This document shows, one piece after another, positions 54,681 to 64,000 of a stretch of DNA of 64,000 nucleotides. Each line of letters begins with the position of its first letter. Position 1 is the first letter of the stretch. Location: the NCBI GenBank assembly GCA_022885665.1, contig JAGQDJ010000076.1:186001-250000 (forward strand), read 5' to 3'. The notes beneath the pieces are model-generated. The model was not told where the DNA came from. It saw only the letters and a program-made list of their open reading frames with translations, and made no database searches. The DNA comes from Triops longicaudatus. Its lineage: Eukaryota > Arthropoda > Branchiopoda > Notostraca > Triopsidae. A program made the position numbers and the translations under genes.

Positions 54681-57600
54681 AGACCAAGTCGTACACTATC
54701 CAACCGAGCATTAACAGCTTCACTAATCCATCCACATCTGTGTGATTTCCGCGTGAACACGGTGCACTTCCCTCCAATCTAGCTGTGTTAACCAAAGAAG
54801 AAAAACAGAAAGAATGTGTTGCACTTTTTTAGTCGTTGGAGACTTAAAAATTTTTCCCCTCAGCCGCTCTGATTAACTCTGATTAGTGACACAAACTCCA
54901 TGTACCGTAAATCCATCCGGACTTCCGTATCCACCAATACACCACCCAGTAACTCCATTGTTTCACGAGTACCCATATAGATAATGACGATGGTGACCTT
55001 ACAGAGTTTGCTTCAGAACTAAGGAAGTTACCAGAAAACCAGGGAGAGGTTTTTCTTTTCGTAGACAATTAACAAGTTGATGCTATCCTCATAGTTTTTC
55101 TACGAAACCTCACAACCAAATATCTCCAGTTACTAACATCCAAACAATCCGCTCCGCTAATCAACCCGTTAGTAAAAATTTTAAGTTCCAAATCTTCATC
55201 AAACATTCTAACAGAAAAGGCATGAACAAGAACATGAAGGCATAACAGAATGCAAAAATTCTCATTAGAAGACGACCAATGGTCAGTTTATCCATTTTTC
55301 ATGCGAACGCAAGTAGAGTTTCCCATGTGTCACGTACCGTTGTCAGCAGAAGTCCGCTGTCCAGACGGCTATGGCTGAATACAATTCCAGTGCCGCAGCT
55401 TGTTTGATTAAGAATCCACTTGTTATCCGTTCCGCGTTTCGAAGTCGGCAGAACCTGATTTATAACATTCAAAGGCCTGTTCGCTTTTATAGTTCTCAAA
55501 GGCCTGTCCGTCTCATGACCATAGCACCTTACCGTACTGTTCTAAAAGCGTAGTCTATTTTTCGCCAAGTTGCTTCGTCGTAAATCCTAACCCTCTTTTT
55601 CGGCTTTGCATTCGGACGAATTTTCTCGTCGTAAAGAATGTACCTTATTTCGCTTGTAAGGTGCGAACGGCTTCATTCTTTTACAAATCCAGTGAATGCG
55701 ATATTATAATGTCTTGTGTAGAGAAATGTAATGTAAACAAGTCAACCAATTATTTCTGAACATTATCTTATTAGTGCATAGACAATTCAAACTATTAAGC
55801 GTTATAGAAGCTACAACTTTTAACAGTGCCGGCGTTAATCATACTGTACATGTGATTATCAACATAATGGGTGCGCAAGACGGAACGTTGGGGGTCAAAT
55901 TCCTTCATTTACGGCTTGGTTTCCGTTTATCTCATGTAAGGTAGTTGTAGCGGTGAATCATTTCGCGGTGTGTGAACGCAGACCCACACACATGCATGCT
56001 TCCCTTTACATGCAAGCAAAGGAACCCCGGTGGCTTACCGAAGCCCTTGTATCATCTGCGGCTAATGACTCCATGCATTGACTTCCTTGTTATATGCAAT
56101 TGACGCTAATGGTCATTTTTTATTTCACGATCAAACACGGGGTGAAACTGTCAGACTTTGTCCGTCCTGTATCCAGAAATAGCACATTTTATTTCCCTCT
56201 TGCCCGCTACGATGATTCTCGCGAAATTTTTAAGCAAGGATGAATTCCGCTTGCGCGAAACAAATTCCTGGTGAATCTCACGCAAAAACTTGTAACAGTG
56301 GAGAAGAACTATGTAGGTAATTGCAGCAGCTACTGAACAAAAAGGCATTGTTTCGTTCTTTTAAAATATATGAACAAATATATTTGAACTTTACGTACCA
56401 ATACTTACATATTTTTGCTGTAATACTTCGGCGTTACGTGTGGTGCTATTTGATTTAGAACGGGAAGTCCCATTACGATATTTGTCTAAACTCCTCAGCG
56501 TTCTTCCAGAAACGTGTCATTTCCTGTTATTGACAATTATATCGGAAAGTTGAAGCAAATCATAAAGCTGCTTTTTCGAAAGAGTGTGTACAGAGATGAC
56601 GACCCTACGAGTGCTGTCGTCCAATTCGACAATAGTAACTGGAAGATAAGCTGCCGAAGTAAGAACAATTGTCTAACGCACGGGTGCATCGACAAATCCG
56701 TGAGCACGTATGTGTAGAAACCATCAACTGTTTGCTCAGCCAGCCTGGCCCAGGTATATAAGGTTTGAAAGATCAAGGTAACTTCACTTATCGTCGCACT
56801 TGTACTTAGTGAACAACATTGCACCCAGTGAAGCCATCATCTGTGCAAGCTGCCGACCGAGGAATAAGTCTTCCGACTTCCCCTAATACCGAAAAAGGTA
56901 AGCTGTCTCACCTAATGGTTAAATTCCTACTTCAACCACGGCATGAAACACCACCGCAATTCTCAGGGATCTATTCCACAAAACTCCCTTAATTTTGTGA
57001 ATTGCTACCAGCATCAGACTTTTTTCTTTTTATTTGTGAAATGGCAGACTAAAGCAATAATGGAATGTTAGCCCACTTTTCATTGGCATTTTGTGAAATG
57101 CCTGAGTTGTCTGTTCTGTTATTGGGGGTCATGATCATATTAAGAACTGTTTCCACTGAGGCATTTCTTATTGTCACCCCATTTTTGCACAACTTGTAAC
57201 AAAGCAAGCATAGGTATCAGTTTTTGTATGTTAACCTTGCCGTTTCAGTGATCTGCTGCACGTGTTTTCTTGCGTTTCCCTAGTATCCCTTTTTCGGATT
57301 CTAAATTTGTCTCATTGAAAGGCGTTGCCTCGAACTTGGATCTTTATTGCACCAAATACTCCCTTCTTTCTTGTCTTACTACCATCTTAAGAGTAATTCG
57401 TCTCACCACAACGCAATTCGGTCATAACGCACATGTAAGATAGTTCACGCCCTGAATCTTCCATTTGCAGCCTACCTCAATGTTGCGTTCTACATCTCCT
57501 CGTTTATGATTGAACGCTTCCCACGTTTTTACATCCATAATCAGGAAGTCCCAATTATGGGTACCACACATCCATGCATGATAATCCTCCATTATGGTCT

Positions 57601-58623
57601 GTTGGTCACTAAGTTGGGCCTCGTAAGTGGATGGCTTTTATGACGGCTTCTTGTCTTTGGAGCCGCATATGCACCATATTTCCACGAAAAACACAGCGAC
57701 ATTGACCGTCGTTAACGGTACATTTAACCCCGTGTTAAGATTGTTGTGAAAGTTAGTTCATATAGCTTGTGCTTACCCTTCGCGAGCCAATTGTATCCTG
57801 CAGATTAAAACCCTTCAGCAACTTACCTGTTTGTCGACTTGTTCAGCTTGAAGGCATGCAAGTCGTTACATACGTTCACCCGTTACCCTACTGTACTGTA
57901 TTTGCCGTATGCCCATTAACCTGAAAATGCGTAAGGGTATGGCCTCTTCTGGCTTACCCTATCTTCCGGATGAAAAGTTATAGCCTACCGTTTGAGCTTA
58001 ACAGTAACTATTAACTTGTAAGCAGTAATTTCACGTTCCCATGTCGGTGACCGCCTGACCATCCGATGAATCACCTTGTAGTCTAGGACGTCTACAGATA
58101 CAACCACGCTAGTACAGCACTTTCCCAAAAAATTGCCACAACAATGAGTCGTACGCTAACGGCGCGGCATTAGCGCTAGTGTGTCTCACTTCAAGCTGAG
58201 TGCTACAGCCCCGCCGAGTCATTTTTTTATTTGGTTGCCGTGCCGTTAACGTAGGACGCAATGTTGTGGTATTTTTTTTTAAGTACTGTAAAAGTAAACG
58301 TTTAGTAAGGTTATCATACCTAGCTATGCATTGTTGGTTGCTCATGTGCGGTGAGCTTTGGTACGTATGTGAACAGTTAGCTGGTCGGACAGCGTGGATA
58401 CCACGTCCATGTCCCAAGGAGAATTTTGCCACTAATTAGACATGTAAAGCAGCTATGCGCTTCACAGTACTTCTGTTCTACGTACGGTAGTTACCGCAAT
58501 GAGCACGACTATGGATTTACCTACGAAATGATTACCTGACTACCCTTGCGGCTAACAAGTTCTGGATCTGACACTTGATGATCCTAGACTTGCACGAATA
58601 CAACAGTTCCTTTTCCTACCAGG
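54681..58623. other. Intergenic region between the mucin-like gene and the five-Cys pair
   Basis: No coding exon is supported. It holds the 3' UTR of the mucin-like gene, a short direct repeat of the AAGGCCTGT type near 55470-55505, and a strong TATA box at 56755 followed by a possible non-coding exon ending at a GTAAGC donor (56898). Confidence 0.5.
56755..56897 (+). promoter_or_regulatory. TATA promoter with possible non-coding first exon
   Basis: TATATAAG at 56755-56762 is preceded by CCCAGG. An initiator-like TTCACT has its A at 56786, 31 bp downstream of the first T of the TATA box. The sequence from there ends in AAAAAG|GTAAGC at 56897/56898, a strong splice donor. This looks like a promoter plus leader exon; the matching acceptor could be 58816/58817 of the five-Cys gene, but that link is inferred. 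Confidence 0.45.
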
Positions 58624-58765
58624 TATATAAGCTCGACCAATATTTGTAAATTTGTCAGTTGCTTGGCTCTTGTCTACTCATGAACAACTTTTAAGCGCGT
58701 CTTGATTTAAAGTACATCGAGTGAACAGTGAAGAGTGCGAGGTTCCCAGACACACTGAGTTTCAG
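58624..58765 (+). promoter_or_regulatory. TATA/Inr promoter and leader exon of the first five-Cys gene
   Basis: TATATAAG at 58624-58631 is followed by the arthropod initiator TCAGT at 58655-58659, with its A 33 bp from the start of the TATA box, which is the classic spacing. The leader exon then runs to 58765, where TTTCAG|GTAAAC gives a donor; the acceptor TCATAG ends at 58816 and the ATG follows at 58846. Confidence 0.7.
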
Positions 58766-58845
58766 GTAAACTATTATTAAGCAAATGATTTGGGAGATAA
58801 CTCTTTATATTCATAGGATATCGGTGAAGAGAAACACGAGAAAAC

Positions 58846-60282
58846 ATGAGGCAACTGATTTGGTTCTTCATTCTGTGCCTGGGCATTGTCCAAGGCAATA
58901 AAGAATTTTATGGAGAAGTGGACGCTTATGATGGCATGATAGTAGGCTCCGAATACGATTACCCGGCGCAAAAGCGCTACGATAAGTCAGAAGATCGTTA
59001 TTCTTACGAATCCTCCACCCTGGACATCCGTACTAGACAATCTAGCAGCGATTCCTTGACCACTCCTGGTTACAGTAGTAGGCGTGACAAAAAGCAAGGC
59101 AATACATTCGATTCAAGGCGTACATGGAACTCCGGGCCATCCACTAATGTTCCATCCGACAGCGAATACAGTACTCAACGCCAAAGCAGTGGCGAGGCAT
59201 ACAAACGGTCGAACAACAACGGTTCAAGGCGACGCCCATTCAGAACAGACCCTCCCTCAAGATTCACCAAATACGATGAAAAGGGCAATGCGAGATTGGA
59301 CTATTCTTTCAACAGAACTTCTTTCCCTTCTCCCAACCAAGCTTACAGCCAAAGAGAATCGTACGAACCATTTCATAATTACGACACTTACCCGCAAGCT
59401 AGTCACCATTACGGTAACTCGTACGGTCATGGCTACCGACCTTCGGCTAGAAGTAAATCTATTTTTGCTATTTTGAAACCGACAAACCGTATACAGTCAT
59501 TGCTGTCTAGAGCCCAAGTCCCACCTGGGTTTGTTCGTAGCGCCTTTGGCCAGCATTGCGTTCCTAGCCACAGCCGCAGCCTTAGCCGCAAGTCCTTCGT
59601 ATGTCACTATCTCCACCGCCGGTTTGTTCGGTCGTAAGAAACGAGCCTTGGAAACTGAAGTTGACCCTATTGTAGCCAACAGCCTTACGCCAGAGCTGAA
59701 ACGCAAATTCGAAGAACTTCACGTAAGAAATACTTTCACGGTGGCATTTCACTTCTCATTAGAATACATTTTGTTTATTAGTTTTTAAATTCTACTTTTT
59801 TATTAGCCTGTCAACTTGATAACATTTTTACCATGTTCCGTCTTCTGCTCCTAGCTTTCCTCTTTTTCACTTTATTTGTTCTTTTGTTCATTTATTTTTC
59901 AGACGCTAGAGAAATTCATGTCAACCATGCCAGAAGAGACAGCGTACCAGCAGCAAGTGATGTCCATGTACTTGTCTTGTTCGGGTTATATGGAACGCGA
60001 TAACCAATGCATGGACCGAGTTTTTTGCGAGTACGGCAATGCTAAGTCTGCTAGTGTGGCAGAAGAGCGCGATGTGCTCTCGATGTAAACACCAGCTTGA
60101 GTCACTTGTGCACAGTAAAGCTAATATTTTGTATTTTTAGTATCTTGTACAACATCATGGCCAACAAGCATATCAAGGAGGATTACAAAGTTCGTTTGCG
60201 TGTAGCGGCGCGTGTGGGTCGCGATACGCAAAAATGCCAGAGCTACCAATGCGTTGAACTTAACGAAGACAAAGAAAACTAA
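58846..60282 (+). CDS. Secreted protein with furin site and five-Cys C-terminal domain, copy 1 (4 coding exons, 380 aa)
   Basis: Exons 58846-59452, 59511-59722, 59903-60084 and 60141-60282, in frame to TAA. Order of parts: signal peptide (MRQLIWFFILCLGIVQG); a long hydrophilic Ser/Tyr/Arg/Asn-rich region to about residue 202; an Ala/Leu-rich hydrophobic stretch (about 208-242); a furin-type site RKKR (244-247); then a compact domain with Cys at 299, 309, 315, 366 and 371. The same architecture, Cys spacing and intron phases (1, 0, 2) occur in the next gene, so the two arose by tandem duplication. I do not recognise the family and assign no function. The odd number of Cys in the released domain would fit a disulfide-linked dimer, which is inference. 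A TATA/Inr promoter lies 200 bp upstream. Confidence 0.85.
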
Positions 60283-60529
60283 TGTTGCCGTCAATCTCGA
60301 TGAGTCGCAATCATCATTACGATTCCCCAACCTATTTATTTCCCCCTTGCCTATTTATTTTTGCGACGCGTTAGGCCTTAGGAACTCTTTCGTCAGCACC
60401 AATACAGAACGCACTCACATTCACACCACACAACAAAATAGCTTATTTCTTTGTCGATTTGTTGCTACCCTCTTATTTGTAGGTAACAGTACTAGTAACA
60501 AGACGCTCTTTTTCTCTTTTGCAGGCAAG

Positions 60530-61564
60530 ATGATGATGCGCACAGTGACCTTGGTTATAGCTGTCGTTCTTTCTGTTGAAGCTTACGACCGGTATTCAGG
60601 ACGTTACAACCAAAACATCCGCACACGTCCGTGGTTCAGCTCCTTCCGTCAACGAGCGGGATACAGCTCCACTTCGCGCAACAATCAAAACTACCCTAGT
60701 CTGTCTTCTAACAACAATGATCGTGATAGCTACGGATCGGCGAGCTCGTACAGCGGCCCCAGCTCCTCGTACGGCGCCAGCTCTTACGGTAACCTTCCTA
60801 ATACTCTGGAATTGGAAAATTAATGTTTTTTGAAAATCGAGTTTTTTATTTCGATTATTTTCAGGTTATGACGACTACGGTGGCAAGGAATTCAAGCCTT
60901 TGGCTGCTTTGATTGCTCCATTGGCTGGTTTGGCTTTGTTGGGAGCCGCTGCAGCGGTAGCTACCAGTCCGGTATTGTTGACCATCGCCGTCCTCAATGG
61001 CCGCAAGCGCCGTAGCTTGGATGATAATTTGCCTTCTGGCAATGAAGCTGACGCTTATGGACCCGAAATTAGTCAAAAGATCCACGAAATGGAAGTTTTG
61101 GAAAGTTACATTGCTAAAGTACGTTCCTCTTCACATTTTTTGTATTTCCTTCGATCATTGTTTCTAGTGGAAGAGTTGCTCCCTATGTTCGCTAGAATGT
61201 AACCACTTATTGCAACGACAGGTTCCTCAAGAAGAAAAGCAAGACCAAAAATTAATGTCCACCTACTTGTCCTGTTCTGGCTACACCGAGGACGGCAACT
61301 CTTGCATGGATCGTGTCGTTTGTGAATACGCAACTTCGCCTGCTAAAGTGTCCGATCTTGAAAAAGACGTCCTTTCAATGTATGTACTCAACAAAGCGAT
61401 CAAAACTTTTGGTTAACGGAATATTTCATTCTAGCGTATTGTACAATATCATGTCCAATACTTACATCAGTAAAGACTTCAAAGAACGTCTGCGCTCCGC
61501 GGCCCAACACGGACGCGCCACAGGACAATGCGCCATTTATTCCTGTGCCCAGTTAAACAACTGA
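60530..61564 (+). CDS. Secreted protein with furin site and five-Cys C-terminal domain, copy 2 (4 coding exons, 266 aa)
   Basis: Exons 60530-60788, 60865-61118, 61222-61379 and 61435-61564, in frame to TGA. Three ATGs in a row (60530, 60533, 60536) open a signal peptide (MRTVTLVIAVVLSVEA). A shorter Ser/Tyr/Asn/Gly-rich region follows, then a YGGKEFKPL motif, an Ala/Leu-rich hydrophobic stretch (about 99-130), a furin-type RKRR (133-136), and Cys at 189, 199, 205, 256 and 261. The spacing C-x9-C-x5-C-x50-C-x4-C is identical to copy 1. The low-complexity N-terminal part is less than half as long as in copy 1, so that region evolves fast while the C-terminal domain is constrained. Only 247 bp separate it from the stop of copy 1. 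A GCAG|GC just before the ATG suggests a spliced leader exon. AATAAA occurs shortly after the stop. Function unknown. Confidence 0.87.
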
Positions 61565-61570
61565 ACTTCT

Positions 61571-61576
61571 AATAAA
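61571..61576 (+). other. Candidate polyadenylation signal after five-Cys copy 2
   Basis: AATAAA starts 7 bp after the stop codon, which would give a very short 3' UTR; a second AATAAA at 61749-61754 is the alternative. Confidence 0.4.
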
Positions 61577-61721
61577 CAGCAGTGTACTCCAAGACTACCT
61601 TTACGGTAATGCACTAATGTGCGTTTGCAGTACAACACTGTAAAATGTGAACTTAAAAAACACCATCATTTCTAGGAAAGAGTGTTCTCTGTACAGAGTT
61701 ACTGACCTATCACCTAACTTA

Positions 61722-61727
61722 TTTATT
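61722..61727 (-). other. Candidate polyadenylation signal of the dsRBD gene
   Basis: TTTATT on the plus strand reads AATAAA on the minus strand, about 200 bp past the stop. If used, the 3' UTRs of this gene and of the convergent five-Cys copy 2 would overlap. Confidence 0.35.
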
Positions 61728-61924
61728 CGCACTTTCGTTCTGTTAGAAAATAAAAATGTGATGAAAACAACGTAAATCTGATTTCTTTAACGTCGACGTG
61801 GACGAGGTACATGGAACTTCACTTCACAATGAAACCACTTTGCCACAAAGCTAAAACAATAAAATTAAAACGTGAATTACTTAACTGTATAAATTATAAA
61901 GGTGTTCGCTACAAACAAAACTTT

Positions 61925-62671
61925 TTATGGTCTTACTTCTTCCACTGCCCCCTTCCCCTCCACATTCATCGGTTCCTCTTTTCTTTCCTCAAGTATCTTT
62001 AACATACGATTGGCAGCCATTTTCTTGGCCAGTTTCTTGGACTTGGCAGTTCCTGTGAAATACAACAGTACTCCTTGCAGAATAATAACTAGGATTTAAA
62101 TGAAAAAGACACCGCGCCTACCAAGCGTGATTAGGCCTTCCAAATGACATTCATAAACAAACGTCTTGTCATGCGGTTCACCAGATTCAGAGACTAGTTT
62201 ATATTCGGGAAACACTGTTAAATAATTGTCAACGCAATAGTTTTGTAACAGGCCCACAAAATTCTCGCCCAAGTCATCCGCAAGTGGGGACCTTGAAAAG
62301 TGGCAACGGGAATTGTAAGCTTTTGACATCGAACAAAAGCTATCTGAATTACTGAGCCTGAGATGTTGAGTTGGGGAATAAATCAGGATGGCTTTCTTTC
62401 AGGAGATCCAGCATATTTTGGGCAGCAGTATGCTTGGCAGCCATCTTTTGCTTCCCAGTGCCGGTGGCTAAGGATAAATAGAAAAATAAATCGATATCAT
62501 GAGCAGGAATCTACACTTCGACTTACCAGACATGTCAATTTTTCGAATCAGAACAGTCATTTCATACGTCATGGAATGCGGCATGCCTTCCGCGTTGGTC
62601 AATTCGTAAACAGGAATCCATTTCTGTGCCACGCACAGTTCTTGAAGCAACCCTACTGGTGTCTTCGCCAT
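61925..62671 (-). CDS. Two-dsRBD protein, R2D2/Loquacious/TARBP2/PRKRA-like, 4 exons, 185 aa
   Basis: On the minus strand the exons are 62671-62527, 62467-62353, 62291-62122 and 62052-61925 (558 nt, ending TAA). The ATG at 62671 has a strong context (A at -3, G at +4). The first double-stranded-RNA-binding domain (about residues 3-72) starts KTPVGLLQEL and ends with the canonical GTGKQKMAAKHTAAQNML. The second (about 97-165) starts FVGLLQNYC and ends GTAKSKKLAKKMAANRML. Family members of this size act as dsRNA-binding partners of Dicer or related factors. Two domains without a third resemble R2D2, but the sequence alone does not settle orthology. The 61-bp intron 62292-62352 must be spliced, because its donor lies in the last codon before an in-frame TAA; read-through would give a single-dsRBD protein. 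Its 3' end converges on five-Cys copy 2 (360 bp between stops). Confidence 0.88.
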
Positions 62672-62934
62672 AATGTCTAGAAACTGTTTGCCTGCACAGT
62701 AGTAGACGAGTAGAATGAACTTTTCACAGATGATGTTCAATTAACGCACGAATCAACGACATTTCGCACTTTTCTTTCCTCGTGTTTATACTAGTTTGGA
62801 CGACCTTGAATGTAAGGTGGCGCTAAACATTGTTTACAAAGAAGCAAATCACGATCACGAAAAAAGACAACATTGCTTTCCTCATTTAAAGTTTGCCCTG
62901 AAAAAGTATAGTCAGTTTTCAGCCACTTAGAAAA
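62672..62934. promoter_or_regulatory. Possible bidirectional promoter between dsRBD gene and small plus-strand gene
   Basis: Two outward-facing ATGs are 263 bp apart. A CTGTGCAG acceptor-like sequence on the minus strand (62692) suggests the dsRBD gene has a leader exon within this stretch. No TATA box was seen in either direction, as is usual for housekeeping-type divergent promoters. Function is inferred from layout. Confidence 0.35.
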
Positions 62935-63359
62935 ATGAATAATAACCAGCCTGCCCCTGATGATGTCATTGACGGCAATACTGTTTTAGCACTGGCGTTA
63001 AAGCAACAGGTAACGAGCTGTGTTTTGTTTTTTGTTCTTGTAGTGAATTTTCCATTCCTACAATTTAACTACTGGTTGTTTCGTATCAGGAGTTAAACTT
63101 TTAATTGCAAGAATGGTAAACATCGGAGTTACTTTCAGAATTTATTTAGTCAGATTCATTGGGCTATTCGTGACGAGATGAAAAAAAAGGTAAGATAAGT
63201 AATTAAGTAAAGTGTTCAGGGTGTCATGGGTGTTCGCATTATCTTTGTCAACTGTCCGCAACTTCCTTGCAGGTTTCCCGCTACGTGTTCATCTTTAACA
63301 CGTACGAAATTATAAACTTTATTTTCTTGGTTCCGGTTCGAACTTTCTTGCAGTTGTGA
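62935..63359 (+). CDS. Candidate small gene, three exons, 70 aa, unknown product
   Basis: Exons 62935-63009, 63139-63189 and 63273-63359 are all phase 0, each bounded by GT/AG sites (CAG|GTAACG, TTTCAG|AAT, AAG|GTAAGA, TTGCAG|GTT). The protein begins with an Asn/Asp/Pro-rich stretch (MNNNQPAPDDVIDG), has a central LFSQIHWAIRDEMKKK and ends hydrophobic. I do not recognise it. The first two exons look convincing; the third could be intron read-through, and the true gene may continue beyond 63359. Confidence 0.4.
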
Positions 63360-64000
63360 ATGTAAAGTTCATTGATCGGCTCCTGAAGATTCGTGATTTC
63401 CTGGAATAGCAAGTTTCGACCAGCACTCAATAGAATATTGTAAAAAGTCCTCCTCTCCAGTCTCTGTAAGACCGGATGTCGAGGCTGGATAAACGAATAG
63501 CTGGTTGAAAAAAAAAAAGAAAAAAAAGTGGAAATTATGGAAATTTTCGTTAAATATGTATTATTTTTTTCGCTTGTTCGAGTTCAAGCACTCCAGTTGA
63601 CACGAGGTAAAAAAACCGTCCACAATAGAACTCAAATTTTGTCAAATTATCGGAATTGGAGTAGGGCTGTCAACGGCTCAACTCATTAAGCCGAGCCTTG
63701 AGCCGGGGTTATTTATGAAAAAAAAAAAATGAAGCAAGGGATGGTTTGGATCTGATAACTAATTTTCTATTGAATCGGAACCATTTTCCTATCATATCCA
63801 ATATGTAGCAGAAATTACGACAATTTTCACCCAAAAAAAGGCATACAAGTTCCAACCTCGAAATCCCCTCCGAACCAAAATCCTGGGTACGGCCCTGATT
63901 GACAGGACTCCTGTAAAATTGTATACGCGTTTTAACCCAGTAGGAGCATGTTAGAAAGTAGCGAATGAATTGTATTTCTGCGCCTTGATTATTTTTCGAT
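63360..64000. other. Terminal region without supported gene
   Basis: AT-rich DNA with several A-tracts. Around 63663-63710 a GGCTGTCAACGGCTCAAC stretch and repeated GAGCC words (CCGAGCCTTGAGCCGG) resemble the edge of a dispersed repeat. No open frame or terminal inverted repeat could be confirmed before the window ends. Confidence 0.4.

Noticed and set aside
60212..60529. Upstream extension of five-Cys copy 2 frame into the last exon of copy 1
   Set aside because: It overlaps copy 1 coding sequence in another frame, and the signal peptide begins cleanly at 60530-60536.
62363..62680. 105-codon plus-strand frame at 62363-62680
   Set aside because: It is the antisense shadow of the first dsRBD exons, which carry the clear domain on the minus strand.

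Overview
The window is eukaryotic nuclear DNA, most likely from a branchiopod crustacean of the Daphnia type. Genes are split by very short introns (often 50-75 bp, e.g. 61 bp at 48279-48339 and 62292-62352). The ecdysone receptor it carries has arthropod A- and B-type N-termini and the crustacean-style ending a few residues after helix 12. No bacterial-style operon, CRISPR array, rRNA, tRNA or intact transposon was recognised. The species assignment is inference from memory of EcR proteins.

Layout. 1-11064 has no convincing coding exon and is read as EcR upstream or 5'-leader DNA. 11065-27799 (+) is a complete ecdysone receptor gene: three EcR-A-specific exons, a 13.8 kb intron that contains an EcR-B-specific first exon at 21539-21881, and seven shared exons. 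27800-32734 is 3' UTR plus intergenic DNA. 32735-42939 (+) is a 39-exon full-size ABCA transporter (2315 aa, ABCA1/4/7 type). 44858-54680 (+) is a giant secreted Ser/Thr/Glu-rich mucin-like protein (2985 aa in five exons) with at least three families of internal repeats. 58846-60282 and 60530-61564 (+) are tandem paralogues encoding secreted proteins with a furin-type site and an identical five-cysteine C-terminal pattern. 61925-62671 (-) is a two-dsRBD protein of the R2D2/Loquacious/TARBP2 type. 62935-63359 (+) is a weak candidate for a small three-exon gene that starts head to head with it.

Exon boundaries were placed by hand from GT/AG sites, reading-frame phase and protein-family similarity. 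In every multi-exon model the summed exon length is a multiple of three and ends on a stop codon (EcR-A 1854 nt, ABCA 6948, mucin 8958, secreted paralogues 1143 and 801, dsRBD protein 558).

The genes do not form one pathway. EcR is the moulting-hormone receptor, ABCA is a lipid-type exporter, and the mucin-like and five-cysteine proteins look like secreted or extracellular-matrix products. The dsRBD protein is expected in small-RNA loading or dsRNA binding. The least understood content is the giant mucin-like gene and the five-cysteine tandem pair.
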